From the NCBI GenBank assembly GCA_027574665.1, contig CM050654.1, forward strand, positions 34,491,722-34,555,721: a stretch of 64,000 nucleotides of DNA, in the 5' to 3' direction. This stretch comes from Rhynochetos jubatus (lineage: Eukaryota > Chordata > Aves > Eurypygiformes > Rhynochetidae). Position numbers and translations under genes: made by a program. Below the pieces are notes generated by a model. That model was not told the origin of the DNA. It searched no databases and saw only the letters and a list, made by a program, of their open reading frames with translations. Shown here piece after piece: positions 25,361 to 39,000 of the stretch (position 1 is the stretch's first letter; each line of letters begins with the position of its first letter).

Positions 25361-28300
25361 TGCAGCCCTTGAGAAGCTCCCAGCAGAGGACATCAAAGGC
25401 AAAGGAGATAGTAGTGTAGGATTTCCAGGTTTACACTGGCAATGTCAGTGCTTATTTATCGCTCTCCAGCTAATTTCTGTAGTACGTGGCAATTGTACAG
25501 GCTGTAAAAAACTTCATCTTGAAAACATTATAATCAGAGGATGCAGAGCATGTGATTATGCCATGTAATATCTAAACCCTAAATGAGAGCAAGGATAGTC
25601 TAGAGTCAGATTATTTGCTACTGAAGAAACTTGAAGACTGTATTGTGGAAAATAAGTATTCACAGGCACTTGACACGTGAAAAAAACATACGTATACCAT
25701 CAAATTAATTTTACCCAAATTTTATCATATGTTTCATTCAGGATGGGATGACCTTCTACCAAAGTATCATAACTTCACTTTAGTCAGTAAAATTGAGGAC
25801 AATATATTATGTCCCAAGAGAAAAAATGTGTATCAGTCCCATTAGGGAGCAATTTCCAGAGTATGATGGTGGCAAATAACACTGCCATTCAGTGCTCCAT
25901 TTTCCTTAATTTTTAATGAGTATTCACTTCTTCAGAACACGCTTTCTACTGTGATGAAAACTACAATCACCAAATATTCCATGCCTGGCATTGTTATTAT
26001 GAGACTGAACCACACACACACAAAAATTACCTCATTAGCCATTACACAAGCAAACTCTCCTCTGTAATGAATGGGATGACTGTCTTGAACCTTGGCCCAC
26101 AGTCAATACAGGCAGAGAATAATCGAAGAATGAAAATAATGCTGATGATCTACTGGAGTGTGTCATAATATTCAACAACCAGGAGCATATTTAATTCTAT
26201 CCAGCCTAATTTGAATGGCTGTGTGCTGTCTTTTCCATGACTAATACACCACAGAGTCCGTCCCCATTTCACAAATGGTACCGAATCTTCAGTTCTCATC
26301 AAAACCAGGAAATTATTCAAAAGACAAAAAAGCTTTGGAATTATTTACTAATATGAAAAAGTATTAATAACAAAAATAGAGATGGTTCCTTTATATACAG
26401 ACGGTCTCCTCCCTGAGGCACTGCACATGTAGATGCCCAGTGCCACAAATACACTGCCACTTGGTATAAATGCTTCTCAATGTAGCTGGCTAGGAGTAAA
26501 CTGAGTGTCTCCACAGCTCTAAGTGCAAGCCTCTACCTCTAGAAATAGTTATTCCATCATCAACTGGATGGTGATGATGTACACCATTTGAGATGGAAAG
26601 CATGTGGTAGGAGGGATTGATAATTATCTGTGAAAACCAATCCCCTCTATTTTTTAGTATTTGTGTGTCGGTCTGGGAGTATCCAACAGCCACTGAGTAG
26701 CAAAAGGCAAAAGTTTGCGATCTCAGATATGTGATTTAAATCTACGCTGAAATTCTGACTTACAGATAATAATAAGACACATTTTGCTGCCACTGAAAAT
26801 GAAAATAACTTTAAAAATTAGACGCTGAATAATAACTTAATGTATCTGTGTACAATAGAAATGCTTCTTATCTTAATAAATATTCATCTTTATGGTAGTT
26901 GGTACAAAAAATTCAGTAAACCACTAGTGCATTCACTCTCAGCCCTTCTCAGCGAGGTATTTACCATGTGCTTCAATTTCAATGCACTGAATGCAACAGC
27001 TCTGCTAGAATTTAGACACCTTTGTTAAAATCCTGACTGTACTAGACTTAATGAGAGTTCTGCTTCACAGTGCAGTGGACCCACAATTTAGCAGGTGAAG
27101 CTAAATGTCGCAGAACTACCTGATTGACAAGACGTGGGTTTTTTATTTTATACCATCAAAGGATAAACAAAATATTCTAAGTTATTATAAAAATAAACAA
27201 AGGTAGGTAATTTTCTCTTTACACTTCATTATTTAACCTGCTCATTCCAAAATAGTGGGTGTCTCATTCTGATTCACTGGAAAAAACATATTGATTAAAT
27301 GAAGATCATAGCTCTTGAGCATTATCACGCAATCAGTAATATATAAATCACACCAAGGCACTGTTTTGGGGTTTGTATCTTTTCATGAACCTAAAATACC
27401 AGTCTATATTAAATTATTTCTACTGATCATTCATCTGGACTTTGAATAGAAATTAGACATTCAGAAATCACATGTGCCATCAAAATTTTTGCCCAGAAGT
27501 GTTAAATTCTGTGTATCTCAATTTTAACTTATGAAAGGAAAGCACTTCAGAGGTCTTGTTTTCGCATGTGTCCATTACCTACCATACTACTGGAATTCTT
27601 GGGAAATACCCATGCTAGCTAATTTGAAAATTAAATGGTGAGTGTGTAGGTCTCTAATGACCATATATATGGAAACACAGATTTAGCATCAACATTTGAA
27701 AACACTGTCAGAATTTCCTTTGACATTCATTTATTTTGGATATCATTGTCTAGTGCGTACATGTAATTTTACTGGAATTCTGAAGCGTGGAGAGTTAGAC
27801 AGGCAGTGCCAGTAACTGTAGGATCCCCGGGATAGTGCTTATGTTGATCCAGTGGGTCCTGTCCCACATGGCACACTCAGTGCAAGCTCCATAAAAGTAG
27901 GAAGCAGGTCTGGAGGATGAAATGACCTAGAAAACAGTCTTATGCTCAGGATGCAAACAGGAAACTCAGACCCAAAGCTCAAACTCATACAGAGAACCCT
28001 TCTGACAGAAGCAGATCAACTAAAGCCTCTCATACTGGCCCGGAAAGGATTCTGATTGTATTTTGGAGCACTCACCAACAGATTTTGTTTGGCTCAAAGA
28101 TGAACTCTTAGTTCCAAAGGGAGAAAGACACAAACAATTAAGTTTCTGTCTTAACGTTATCTTCGTGAGTTTACTTCACTTCTTTCAAAATTACAAAGGT
28201 GACCTGTTAGTTAGGGACATTTTGTGCAGCTCATCTCTGCAATTCATTTAAAATAAAATGTAGATGAGTGGCAATATAACAACAAGAAGAAAATCAAGGA

Positions 28301-29482
28301 AAGGTTGAACAATGGCACTCCTGGCAAGCACACAACTGTTTTTAACAACGTGAACATCTGGTGGTAATTTGAGCGCAGGTTACTCACAAAAGGAAGAGCA
28401 CAGATCTACTCCAGGTGTGGTGTGCAAGTGAAACGATAGAACTTTTCTCCATCACTTAGTCATACATTAGTTTCAGAGAATAATCATTTAAATTATGGTT
28501 CCAAATTCATGCTACTGATTATTTCAGGGCATTATACTGCTTCTCTGCTTCTGATCAGGTATTACAAGCAATTCACTTTTTATTTTCCATTTGAATTATG
28601 CCCCCCTTTCAGATTAACAATGCTACTGATTTTATTAGTTTCTGGTTTTCTGTAAGTAGATGTATAATTTTTTTATGGAAATGCTAGCTTCATTAGTAAA
28701 TCTATACGGCTTTAGACACCCAGAAATTATTATATTAAAATTTTAATGCACCTGTTTGCAGATTTTCTATTTTTGCACCCAAAAAACCCAGAAAATAGCT
28801 GGGAGGGCTGAATAAGCTTGAAAATGAAAGGTGAAAAGTATATAACCAGTGCTCATAATCTATCATTATTAAAATAAATGGATCCTGAATAAGCACCATT
28901 ATGTCATGAGGAATCCTTGAACAGAAAAACCATTGTTTTTTCTCTTCCTCTCCATTACCAAGGATGTAATATCATAGGGCATGTAAGAAGGGCTGGTCCA
29001 CAGGAATGAAACTTGTTTTGGTGTAACGGTGCCTTTGGCAGAACATCCATATTTTCAAAGCTAAATATTTTTCTTTGGAAGAATATTAAATAAATTGCTA
29101 AATAAGAGATCTTAAATTTGTTTACATTTACTCATTTTATCATCTTTATTAAGCATTTTCCTGATGCTGAATTTGTCAAAAAGATTTTGTTCTATTATTT
29201 TGATTTTCCATGCAATTAAAAACCCTTCATGCACCAAACTGGAACACTGACAGAAATGTTCCAATTTTTTTTCCAAATACAGATCACTTTTAGTAGTTCT
29301 AAACATGAACTTTATTCTAGTTTATAGGTTTAAATTGAAGTCACTGCAGGGAAGCTACTCAGCAGTTCCACATACTCATCTGCAGTACACCAAGTGGGTT
29401 TTGACTTTCAAAGTATATATTCCAACTACATAAAGGCTGGACAGCTAGAATTGATGTAAATAGAATAAACTGCATTCATTAC

Positions 29483-29690
29483 ACACATTAGATTCAGAGA
29501 TTTCAAGGCCAAAAGGGCCCACCATGACCTTCCATCCTGAATTCTTTCAGAGCACAGATTACAGGATTTTGACCTGCAATTCTGGCACCAGGCCTATAAT
29601 TTCATGTTGGGCTTTCTTTTATAAAAATGCAGACTCACTTTAAACACTTTAATGCAGAACCCACTATATCTCTTGATACTATCATATGAG
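29483..29690 (-). mobile_element. Ancient amniote CR1-type LINE, 3' end
   Basis: The left end reads ATTCAGAGATTTCAAGGCCA then AAAGGGCCCACCATGACCTT, the diverged form of the ancient CR1 3' end common in turtles and crocodilians (AAGGCCAGAAGGGACCATTRTGATCATCTAG type). It continues with matches to the rest of that consensus: CCTATAATTTCATGTTGGGC, CTTTCTTTTATAAAAATGCA and a degraded AGAACCCACTATATCTCTTG. The element points left. Divergence is high, so insertion long predates modern birds. Confidence 0.7.
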
Positions 29691-29726
29691 CTGACAAAGG
29701 AGAAAAACAAATCCTACCATGATGCC

Positions 29727-29760
29727 ATTAACACCTTACCTGAAGGAAGACCTTTCACTA
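29727..29760 (-). other. DPP10: Candidate recursive (ratchet) splice site
   Basis: On the minus strand, the transcription direction of DPP10, a pyrimidine-rich acceptor (ggtcttccttcag) is followed with no gap by a good donor (gtaaggtgtt), the junction being between 29740 and 29739. This AG|GTAAG arrangement is the form of a zero-length exon used in recursive splicing of very long introns, reported for long neuronal genes in vertebrates. It sits inside an intron of more than 50 kb. The pyrimidine tract is moderate, and a match of this kind can occur by chance in 50 kb. Confidence 0.3.
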
Positions 29761-30304
29761 TAATAATGCCTGGGGGAACTATCAATAAAAGAAATCCATT
29801 TAATTTTACAGTGTAATGTGAAACACACTGAGTAAATGCCAGAACGTGGAGCCTATTCTGCCCTGGTCTGGTCTGTGGAGCGTGCCACTTCTGCTGTCAC
29901 TGCTATGCAGTTTCTCAACAACCTTTTTTAGCCCCTCACATTTTCTAGAGCAGTACCTTTTAGGAAGGTGCACTCCAGGTAATGACCCTATTGAAGTTTT
30001 CAGGGCTAAATCTACTCTGAATACACAGAGATGGCTCATTTTGACTCTGAAAATACACGTTGTACTTGGGCCGCTGGAAATCACAGGTAATGTGATAGAA
30101 TGATGTATCTAAACACTGATTGCTCCATTTCTATTACTTAATTTAATTAAGATGTGCATATAAATTTCTATGCCCCGTATAAAACCACACGTATTCCATC
30201 TGCACAGAGCGTAAACATTGCTTTCTCTGCAGTGGCATTTTCCTTAAATATTAAACCCAATAAAAAGTGACATCATTACTGTTACTATAATGATTTATTT
30301 TCAG

Positions 30305-30638
30305 CTTAGACATAAAAAAAGCATTGGATCAGCTTTAAAGGCACAGACCTGCACTGGCAACAGAGGTATTCCACTTTTTTCCTCCAAGAACCCACAAATG
30401 GAGTTTCCTAGGAAAAAAATAGCTACTACATTTGAGGATGGATGTCTTGTTCCAAGCAGATGCCTCGTCTGGGCCAAGAACCCCTGGCCTGATACCAATG
30501 GCTCTAAGAAAGACTTTTCACGTCTCTTACTCAGAAGGGCAGAGGAAGAAAGCTTCCAAGCTCCCTGGAGTGAAATATCAGCACCATGAGTCTGTGCTGA
30601 GTGATGAGGACTCGCTTGGCATACTTGGTTTTGAGGAG
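30305..30638 (+). other. Splice-bordered stretch antisense to DPP10, possible non-coding exon
   Basis: On the plus strand an acceptor (gatttattttcag) ends at 30304 and a strong donor (TTGAGGAG|gtgagaga) begins at 30639. The enclosed 334 nt are richer in GC than the surroundings. No single frame is open throughout; a frame open from 30423 to 30668 encodes YQHHESVLSDEDSLGILGFE near the donor, and a minus-strand frame spans 30301-30675. No protein family is recognised. It could be an exon of an antisense RNA or chance. Confidence 0.2.
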
Positions 30639-30677
30639 GTGAGAGAAGGGGAGAGAGAAGTGCCTTAATTCTCACTT

Positions 30678-30713
30678 AAAAAAAAAAAAAAAAAAGAAGA
30701 AAAAGAAAGAAAG
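30678..30713 (+). repeat. Poly-A (A18) followed by GA-rich tract
   Basis: Eighteen A residues at 30678-30695 lead into GAAGAAAAAGAAAGAAAG. It follows the GC-richer stretch ending near 30665, which resembles a retroposed tail, but there is no AATAAA upstream and no flanking target duplication that I can see. Confidence 0.85.
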
Positions 30714-32784
30714 TAGCTAGCTCCTGGCAAGAGCAGGTTACTTATTCCCTACAGCAAGGAAAGCAGCTGGGAGAAAACTGTAACTTTCAAAATATTTGAA
30801 ACTCCTCACTGACAAAGTTTGGCACAGCTTGGCTCTGGCTCTCACTGCAGAACTTCATCACTGTTCTTCCTACCTCTAGGAAGAATACTGGCAGCATACA
30901 CCAAATAACGCAAAGAAATATGTATCCATTCTTTTCAGCAAATAAACAATAATTAGAGGAGTACCTATGAAATATAATTTTAGCTGTGAAAAAACAGGCA
31001 AAAAGCTACCATCCATGCTTCTGCAGTCTTATAGTCAATTAAACACTCTTCTGAAATACCAAGAGGCAATGGAAAAAAACTCTAATGTAATACATAACCT
31101 GCATCTTGTTTTTTCTAGCATGATAGGTTTTTAAGATAAAAACGCCTTTGAAGTTTTTTCAGCACAGAGTTATTTCCAAGTACTGAGTTTCTACGTCCTA
31201 CTTCTAATTAGTATCTGAGATTCTACTGCATTTAATTTTCACCTGTAAAATAGATGACACGTTATATGTACCCCTGAGGGGGGAATAAACAGTACAATGC
31301 CAGTACATCCTAACATAGTTAAATGTTGAACGATGTGACATCTAACACTGTACAATATATTTTGGTTTTAATATATTTGATCAGACAGTTTACACAGACC
31401 ATTATAAATTCACTAAGAAAGTCCTACAAACAATTACCAAATTGTAAATATTAGCTATATTGTATAGAACACATCAGGATTTCCTACAACCTTGTAGAAC
31501 AGGTAATGTAACATTCATTGTGCTTAAGAGGACATTCATCCTGCTGTGAAGTTTAGTATCTGCCTGATAAGATAGTACCCATACACTTAACTATTCAATA
31601 TGTCCAATTAACAGCAATCACATCATATAATAATCTGAACATACATCACATACCAAGAAAATAATATAAATTCCACAAATTCATATACAGTAAAAAAAAT
31701 ACTGTTCATGTAACATAAATGTGAAGTAAATTTTTCTCTCCTAAGGAGTAATTTAATAATCCAATTCCTATTAAAATCATGATTCCCGTGCGAAAGAAGC
31801 CAGAGCAGCAGTACACGTTACGAGACTAAGCAGCCCCTGAGACAAGCTCATAGGGAGGGAGAAGCATGGCAGCCACAGTGGCCCAGGCCTGTGTGTCTGA
31901 GAAGGGCTCATCTCTCAGACCACATCCTGCACCTGCACTCACTGAGTAAACCCCAGCACAGGCAGGGGCCGTGTTTCCTACAGCATTTACACCATACCAT
32001 CCAGAGTATTTTGCCGGTCACCCAAAGCAACTTCAGGTATTGAAGCACACTGCCTAGCTTTGAATCCTGAGTTAAGAAAAATGTCCCTCGACAGCTTGGG
32101 TACAGAAACAGAGCTCTCTACATAATACTTAATTCTATGACTGCTCGTGGTGCCATTGGCAGTGATGGAAGTGCCCTCTGACGTCTTCATTAGATGGCAG
32201 TAAAAGTTCTGGTGGCCAGAAGGATTAAAACAAGTTACATTTTTCATCTGGACAGCAAATAAGATGACCAATATTTCTAATTCAGTTATTGTGATAGGAT
32301 TATTTATGCCTCTGCATCCTTACATGGGTCATATACTGTAATAAAGATTGAACTGATATACGCAAAATACTAGAGCTCAGACAACAGCTGAAAGAGTCAT
32401 TCCTTCCCAGGAATGGGACACCAGAAGAGGGATTCTGCATTGCATTTCATGAGAGAAATTGTTGTCAAGTCCAGAAGAATGCATAGGAAAACATTTTTCT
32501 AGTTTTCCTTCCACAGACATTTTTCCTGTAAGAGATGTTCTTTCCAATAGCTCTAGGTTTTATCAAGCAGCAAGTTAAAGCATTTACTATTAGTATAACC
32601 CTTGGATCACTTCTTTTTATTCTTTTGTTCTTTTTTCACCAGGTTTGGTTCTATTAACATCAAACTTTCTTCAGCTAAACTGAAGGCTGGAACCTAAATG
32701 GGTACAACACTTTATTGAGTCAGTCACCTGACAACAATTCCAGAGCAACACATACAGAAAGCAGAGACACTGACACTGATGCTA

Positions 32785-32880
32785 AAAGGGACTGTAAGGT
32801 CACCTAGCCTGACCTCTTACACCTTGTATTAATAAAACAAACTATCAAAAAGCCAGACATTTTTCTAAAACGACACTAAC
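32785..32880 (-). mobile_element. Ancient amniote CR1-type LINE, 3' end fragment
   Basis: AAAAGGGACTGTAAGGTCAC followed by CTAGCCTGACCTCTTACACC matches the ancient CR1 3'-end text (CCAGAAGGGACTATGAGATC, ATCTAGTCTGACCTCCTG). The downstream part (CAGACATTTTTCTAAAACGA) resembles the later AGAAAGACATCCAATC region. It is a second copy of the family seen at 29483-29690, in the same orientation. Confidence 0.6.
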
Positions 32881-35800
32881 AAGCAAGAAAATATATACAT
32901 GCAAAGCAGAGGGTACCTTAGGGGAACAAGCTTAACAGTAATAAAGGGTGCCCATGTTTCTGTACCCCAGTACCTCATTAATATTATCAGGTATTCATAG
33001 ATTCAAATTTTTTTAAAGATTATATAAACTCAGATGAACTCATTAAAGGTGACACACGAACCGCTAAGGAAAAATTTTAATCAGAGTTTGAGAGATACAG
33101 TAATAAAGGAAGAATTGGAGTAAGTTAACTTCTCTCTAAAGCTTTTAGCTGGAAGGAAAGAAATTACAATCAAATGCAAAAATTAAAAAATAAAATAGTT
33201 GTCAGAAATTCCATATTCAAAGTAGAGAATCAGTAGCTGTGTAGAACAGAAGAGAAAGAGATGTCCTTAGAGTGAAGGACATTCAGTGCACAGAATGCAT
33301 TTCCAAATGTGCTTCATCTTGATGGGAAGCATCTTCTACAAGAAGCAAGAGATGAACTCTCTTATTTATATGATGCCTGGAAAAGATCTGGGGACTGTGC
33401 TGCAGAAGATAACTAGCACTGCCCACGGCAGAATCAGAATGGACATTTATGATCCAGATTAAAATAAAAGTTTGGTATTTACTTGCTTATATCCACAACA
33501 TAGCAAAATTCTTGTATACATTCGGTTGTAAAGTTCACCAGTGAATTCCTTAAATAAATCTTTCCCTCTCACAGGAAACTACTAACAGTAAGAAAGAATT
33601 TTCCTCTCATTACAGAAGGCATAAGAGATTGTTTCAGTTCACCAGCTGGTGAATCCTGTAACACAGAGAGACATACAAATTCAAAATATTTCCTTAAAAT
33701 GTAATACTTAAATTCTGCATTCAGTCAACATTCGGAGTTATTGCTATTCAGGGACGATCCATGTAGACAATGTTTGAGTGTAACAGGAAATTCATACACA
33801 GCAAATAGAAGGCACTAAAGTAAAAAGTCAGTTCCCTCGATTTCAAAAGCAAATACATACTTACAGGCAAACATTTCACAGTCTCTTCAAATCTGAAGGA
33901 GACAAAATGAGCTGACAAACCTTTCCTTCCTCATAACCGCTATTTTTCAATAGATGGAAAAGATATCTGAGGGCTCCCCTAGACATTCGTCAGGAGTGAT
34001 CTTGGAACAGATCCCAGCAAACCTTCAGCAGAGATGAAGGTGTTGGAGTCTGCATGCAAATTCAAGGACTTAGTCATAAACACATTACAGTGGGTGGCTG
34101 CACAAGGACAGCATTTGTACATGGCGTATAAATAAATGGTGGGGGAGCGATGTTCTCCCTTGAATCATGTAACAGTCGCTTTGATAGAATTATGGTGGCA
34201 AACGACAGAAGGGAAGTATGGTGACTTCTGTGCTGCTGTGGCTAGAAAATGAAAATGTGCCTTTCCTGCAGAAGCAACAACACATCAATTGTTTGACTTT
34301 CATCACTGGCTTTCTGCAATCTTGCAATGACTTTAAGCTCATTACTTTCTATGTGCAGCAATTTATATCGTGCTACATGTAATATCTCCACTGTATTTTT
34401 GTCTTTTAAAGATACATACTAATCAACTTAATATGGTGTACGATATCACCAAGCAGACTTCCCATTAAATAATGCCATTTGGAGGGGTTTAATATGTCTT
34501 TATAACTTGGTGTCTACTTCTTAACTGTGCATAGTATTTCTCAGCACAGATTACCTCAGTATTGATGTAAGGTAGCAGCACAGCCTATAATTATTTAGGT
34601 AAAAGGCACAGGGCATTAAGATTAAACTTGCTTTGAGACAAAATACAACATCCAGCGTAACTGAGTACCCATGTCAACTAGCCCTGCAGGTAACAGTGTT
34701 AGTCCAAGAGAGACAACGTAAGAGCTTACAGCCGGCAATTCAGCTTTGGCATTCTGAAATTCTGAGGATGTTATCTGAAACCTTCCGGTGATCCACAGAA
34801 CTGAGTGTTACACTTTGCAGATTGTATATTGTAAATTGCATATCATTCACATGCTAGCCTGCAATATTTCTTTTAATGGGAAGGAATATCTTTTATGACA
34901 TATGTAGCAGATGTACTGTTGCTGCTTCTTCCCCACGTCTGAAAAACAGAGGTCTTGGCAGTGACTGTAACAGAAGCAGTGCCATTATAACATACTTTAA
35001 ATGCCTGTCTTTATTTTAATGATGCTCCGTTTTTATGATGGTTTTACACAGATAGGGAAGATACCTGACTCTTCCCTAGACATGTAGTGATGACTGAAGA
35101 TTCCTGCTCCTTCAATTTCTATCAATATTGGGAGGCTGAAATCTGAAAAAGCTACACAAATGGTACAAATGGTACCTGACTGCAAGGTGGAAGGAAAAAA
35201 AAAGAATATGGTATATCATAAATTTACAGACTTAGAATCCTTCATAAATTTCCCTGATGGATTATTTTGCAATTCTAAAAGAGAAGAAAGGTTATCTTAA
35301 CAGCAGAAGCTAGAGGCACTTTGGAACTGGGTGAACTGTATTTAGACTCTGATCCTTAACTATCATACATAGTCAAATATTGTGCAGACAGGAAAGGGTA
35401 AAAAACAATCACTTAAATTAGCTTTTCAAAAATAAAGACTTCAAGCTGTTTGCTTCAGCTGGAAACGGTTTAATACTATGGCTTCTGACACAACATGTAG
35501 AACAGTCGCCCAATAAGCATGAAATTCAGGTTCAAACACCCTCACTGTCAGCTGCAATGGCTTTAACTCCAGCTGTAGGAACTAGGACATGACTGACCTC
35601 ACAGAAAATATGTCCCTCTCTTAATCTTCGAGTGGGTTGGTCCCAACTTTTCAGACTGATTGAACTGAAAAGATTTAAAATATGTTTACAACCTCTCTAA
35701 CAATTGTCCCAAACACTACAAGATACAAAATAACTGTCTCATTTTCTGCTTCATGAATTGTCCCTAAAACCCTTTGTGAACCAGACCTTTAAATTTTTTC

Positions 35801-36051
35801 AAAATAACTAAAAGCCTCATTTACCTCAAATAAAGTTCCTCCTTTGATGAAAGTCCTTAAGCATCCTGATCTTTGAGCTGATCCACAATCAGTATTTTAC
35901 ATACACACACATTGCTCTGTCTTTGGTCAGTTGAGCTGCTATAACAAAACATTCATTCACTGCAGCCAGGTTTTCAGCTGAAAATGAGCACCCTTCATAC
36001 TAGTGTAGAAAGGACAAAGCACAGTCGCTTCAGCACCCACAACAGACATAC

Positions 36052-36073
36052 CTTGCTTTAACTGCACATACCG
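36052..36073 (-). other. Possible 22-nt microexon, low confidence
   Basis: On the minus strand, an acceptor with a good pyrimidine run (cagttctttttcaag) lies directly before 22 nt that end in a strong donor (AAGCAAG|gtatgtctg). One frame reads RYVQLKQ. The length is not a multiple of three, so inclusion would shift the DPP10 frame. Neuronal genes do use microexons, but pairs of this quality also occur by chance. Confidence 0.15.
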
Positions 36074-39000
36074 CTTGAAAAAGAACTGAGAACTGCTATT
36101 ATGCCTTGAATCAACCAGTTTTGTGAAAGAAGAGGCAGAAAGGACCTCACAGTAGGCTGCAGCTGTACAGATGCTGGAGCAATCATAATTTTCACCATAG
36201 TTTTCTCTATTTTATTCAAGATGAACAATTAATGCAGAGATGGTAACACATACAGTAAATGCAAAACCACAATGTGTATGATTCTCTGAAGATGCATAAA
36301 ACAAAACCTATGATGAAGTCTAGTATTAGCTTCAGGATAAAACCCAGTATATTTCTATAGGCACCATAAATACATATGGCATTGTATCCACAGTTAGCAC
36401 CAGCACATTTCTGTTAGAGTTACACAGGTGACTATTTCAATGCTTACAAGCCTTACGCTTTAGTGACATTTCCCTTGACAAGCCTAATGAAGAGCAACTG
36501 TGTAAGCAGCAGAGAACAAAGAGCAACTCTTTTCTCACTACTGTTGTAGGTCCTCACAAGAGTAGAAAAAATAAAGGCTATCTCAGCAGAAATAAGGAAC
36601 TGCTTAGATTTTTTTCCATTCTCTTCCTGGGCTACAAGGACTACAGGTAATTTCTTGCAGTCCCCCCTTCCTTATAAAGATAAACCAAACTGACTGAATT
36701 ACCCTTACATGTGGTGGAAAAATCTTGGCCACAAAGTAGAGAAATTCTACCTGGCAGGAAAATTCACCTCATTCACTGGCTAAAATTTTCTTTACAAATG
36801 TGTAATTTCCAGCACCAAGAAGTCAGATTAATTCCAAATACCATCAGATCTGTGCTATGAACAGGTAAATCATCTGATATCCACCAACAGATGTTGGTTG
36901 TTGCATGCTTTTCATTAAATCTATATTTGAAAAGAGCAGTCTTCCTGAGAAATCGATCTTACCCGAGCTTTTGTAAGAAAATGCAATGCAAAGAAACACA
37001 GTGCAATCATATCTGCTGGACTGTGTGTCTTTCACAGGATGAGGCGTTCAGAAAGCAGACTGCCTTTAAATAGATTAACATGTTTTTTCAGACTGCTGCT
37101 TTTTCATATATACCACAGGCCCACGAGCAAGATGCAGGATGTCATTGTGATCTATACTACCTCTGCCTCTCACAGTAAATAGCAGTCATAACTCTTCTTT
37201 GATCAGGGAGAAGAGGAGGAATTTTACTGAAAATTAAGAATCTTCTAGAGTTTACCTTCTTTTCTGCAAATCCAGCTACAATTCTTTTTTTTTTCCCCTT
37301 ATATTACCACATTTCCTTTAGAAGAGTAAGACAAAGGAGCCACTATTCATGTAAATGAAACAGTATCGTGTTTTGATTCATAATGGCAGTCAAGCAAACG
37401 CTGTGAGATAGGATATTATCCAAGCCTATAGGCCTCATAGCTCAGATACATGAGAACAGGCATTGACAGTATGTCTGGAAGTCATGGGGCGAGAGCACAG
37501 TCTTCAGATGCACTTCCAGAGACCTTAGTGGGCTTTGATTCACTCCCATGGGCTCTCACTTGCATCTCCTCAGTAAGGAAAGCCAAAGTCTTAATACCTG
37601 CTGGCACATAACTGAATAAACAGCACTCCTAAAGAGAGCACTGACTTAGGAAAAGCCCCACCGCCCCCAGTGATATCACATCAAGCACCAGGTGTTTGCA
37701 TTCAGATTCCAAAGCAACTCATTATTTTTCCTTATATTCTTACATCAATGTAGCTTTCAGACATTGAAACTATTAAATATTTAAAAGCCTCAAGCAGATT
37801 ATTAGAAGCTCAAATTTGAACTTTATCAAATCAGCAGCAGCTGATGCATCTCCAAATGTCAACAGTATAAATATTCACATGTATGAAAATACATTTCTGG
37901 TCACATTAAGCAATGTTTTTAATAAAATCTCATGACAAATAGGTAAGTATTAGAGCACTTCAGGGTTGTTTAAATTGCATTTTTTTCATAATAACTGAGG
38001 ACTAGCTCACAACATGTTTCATGTCAGTAGTTCTAATGACTACATATAAATAACAGTTGTGTTGTGAACATGGCTCTAGAAGTCTGATCTGGATTGAGTA
38101 TAAATGAATCAAAAGACTTCTTGTTCTCATTCAGAGACGTGGATCAAGCCTCATCACTAAAACAAGAGGTTTCACCACATGTTCTAAGAAAGTTCTTATA
38201 TATCCCAGAAATGCTATTTACAACAAAAGTGTGTATCACTAGTACTAAAACTTGATTGTCTTGAGCCTGTAACAGTCCTCACCCCTGTTTGGGATAACCT
38301 CTGGAATGGCTGATAAAGGAAGGTCTGTTGCCATAAATAGCTTTTCACTGTGACTGAAGGAGATGAGATAGATTTTAATAGGCTGTTTAATAGGATCCTT
38401 ATATATAAATAGTAACATTATTTCAGAATTATGCAAAGGAAGAAGAGAATACAATGGCCCAGTTGCAGGAGCTGCTTTCGGAAGTAGCTGAAGACCATAC
38501 TATCCACATGTGAAGATACTGGGTTACTACAGCTTCCAGTATCCATCAAAACAGGACAAAGTATAGAATCAAACAGACCTCCTCTTCCTTCACCACACCA
38601 CTTTGCCCCTTTCCATAGCTCCTTAGTTGTGAAAAAAGCAAAGTGGTACTCAGGAGTCAACATGAAATTGTAACTTTACTCAACAGTGCTTCCTTAGAAG
38701 GCATTAAAATAACCCACCTATTTATGAGTAGAATGAAATACACAGAAACATCTTAAAAGTTAAAAAATACGACTCACTGGTCTGTGAAGACAAAGAGAAG
38801 TCTGTGTTAAATAAAGCTTCATGAATGATTCACAAGGCCCAGAATTCCCTCTATTTCCAGCAGTGTTCTCAAGCCAGTTTAATATTTCTAGGTAAATAAT
38901 TCATGCTACTTTTGTTTCTAGCAATAACGCATTCCCAGAAATGCTGGCTGCACAGTATGCTGTGCTCTTTCCCTGGACTTTCAGGCTGTGCTGTCTGAAA

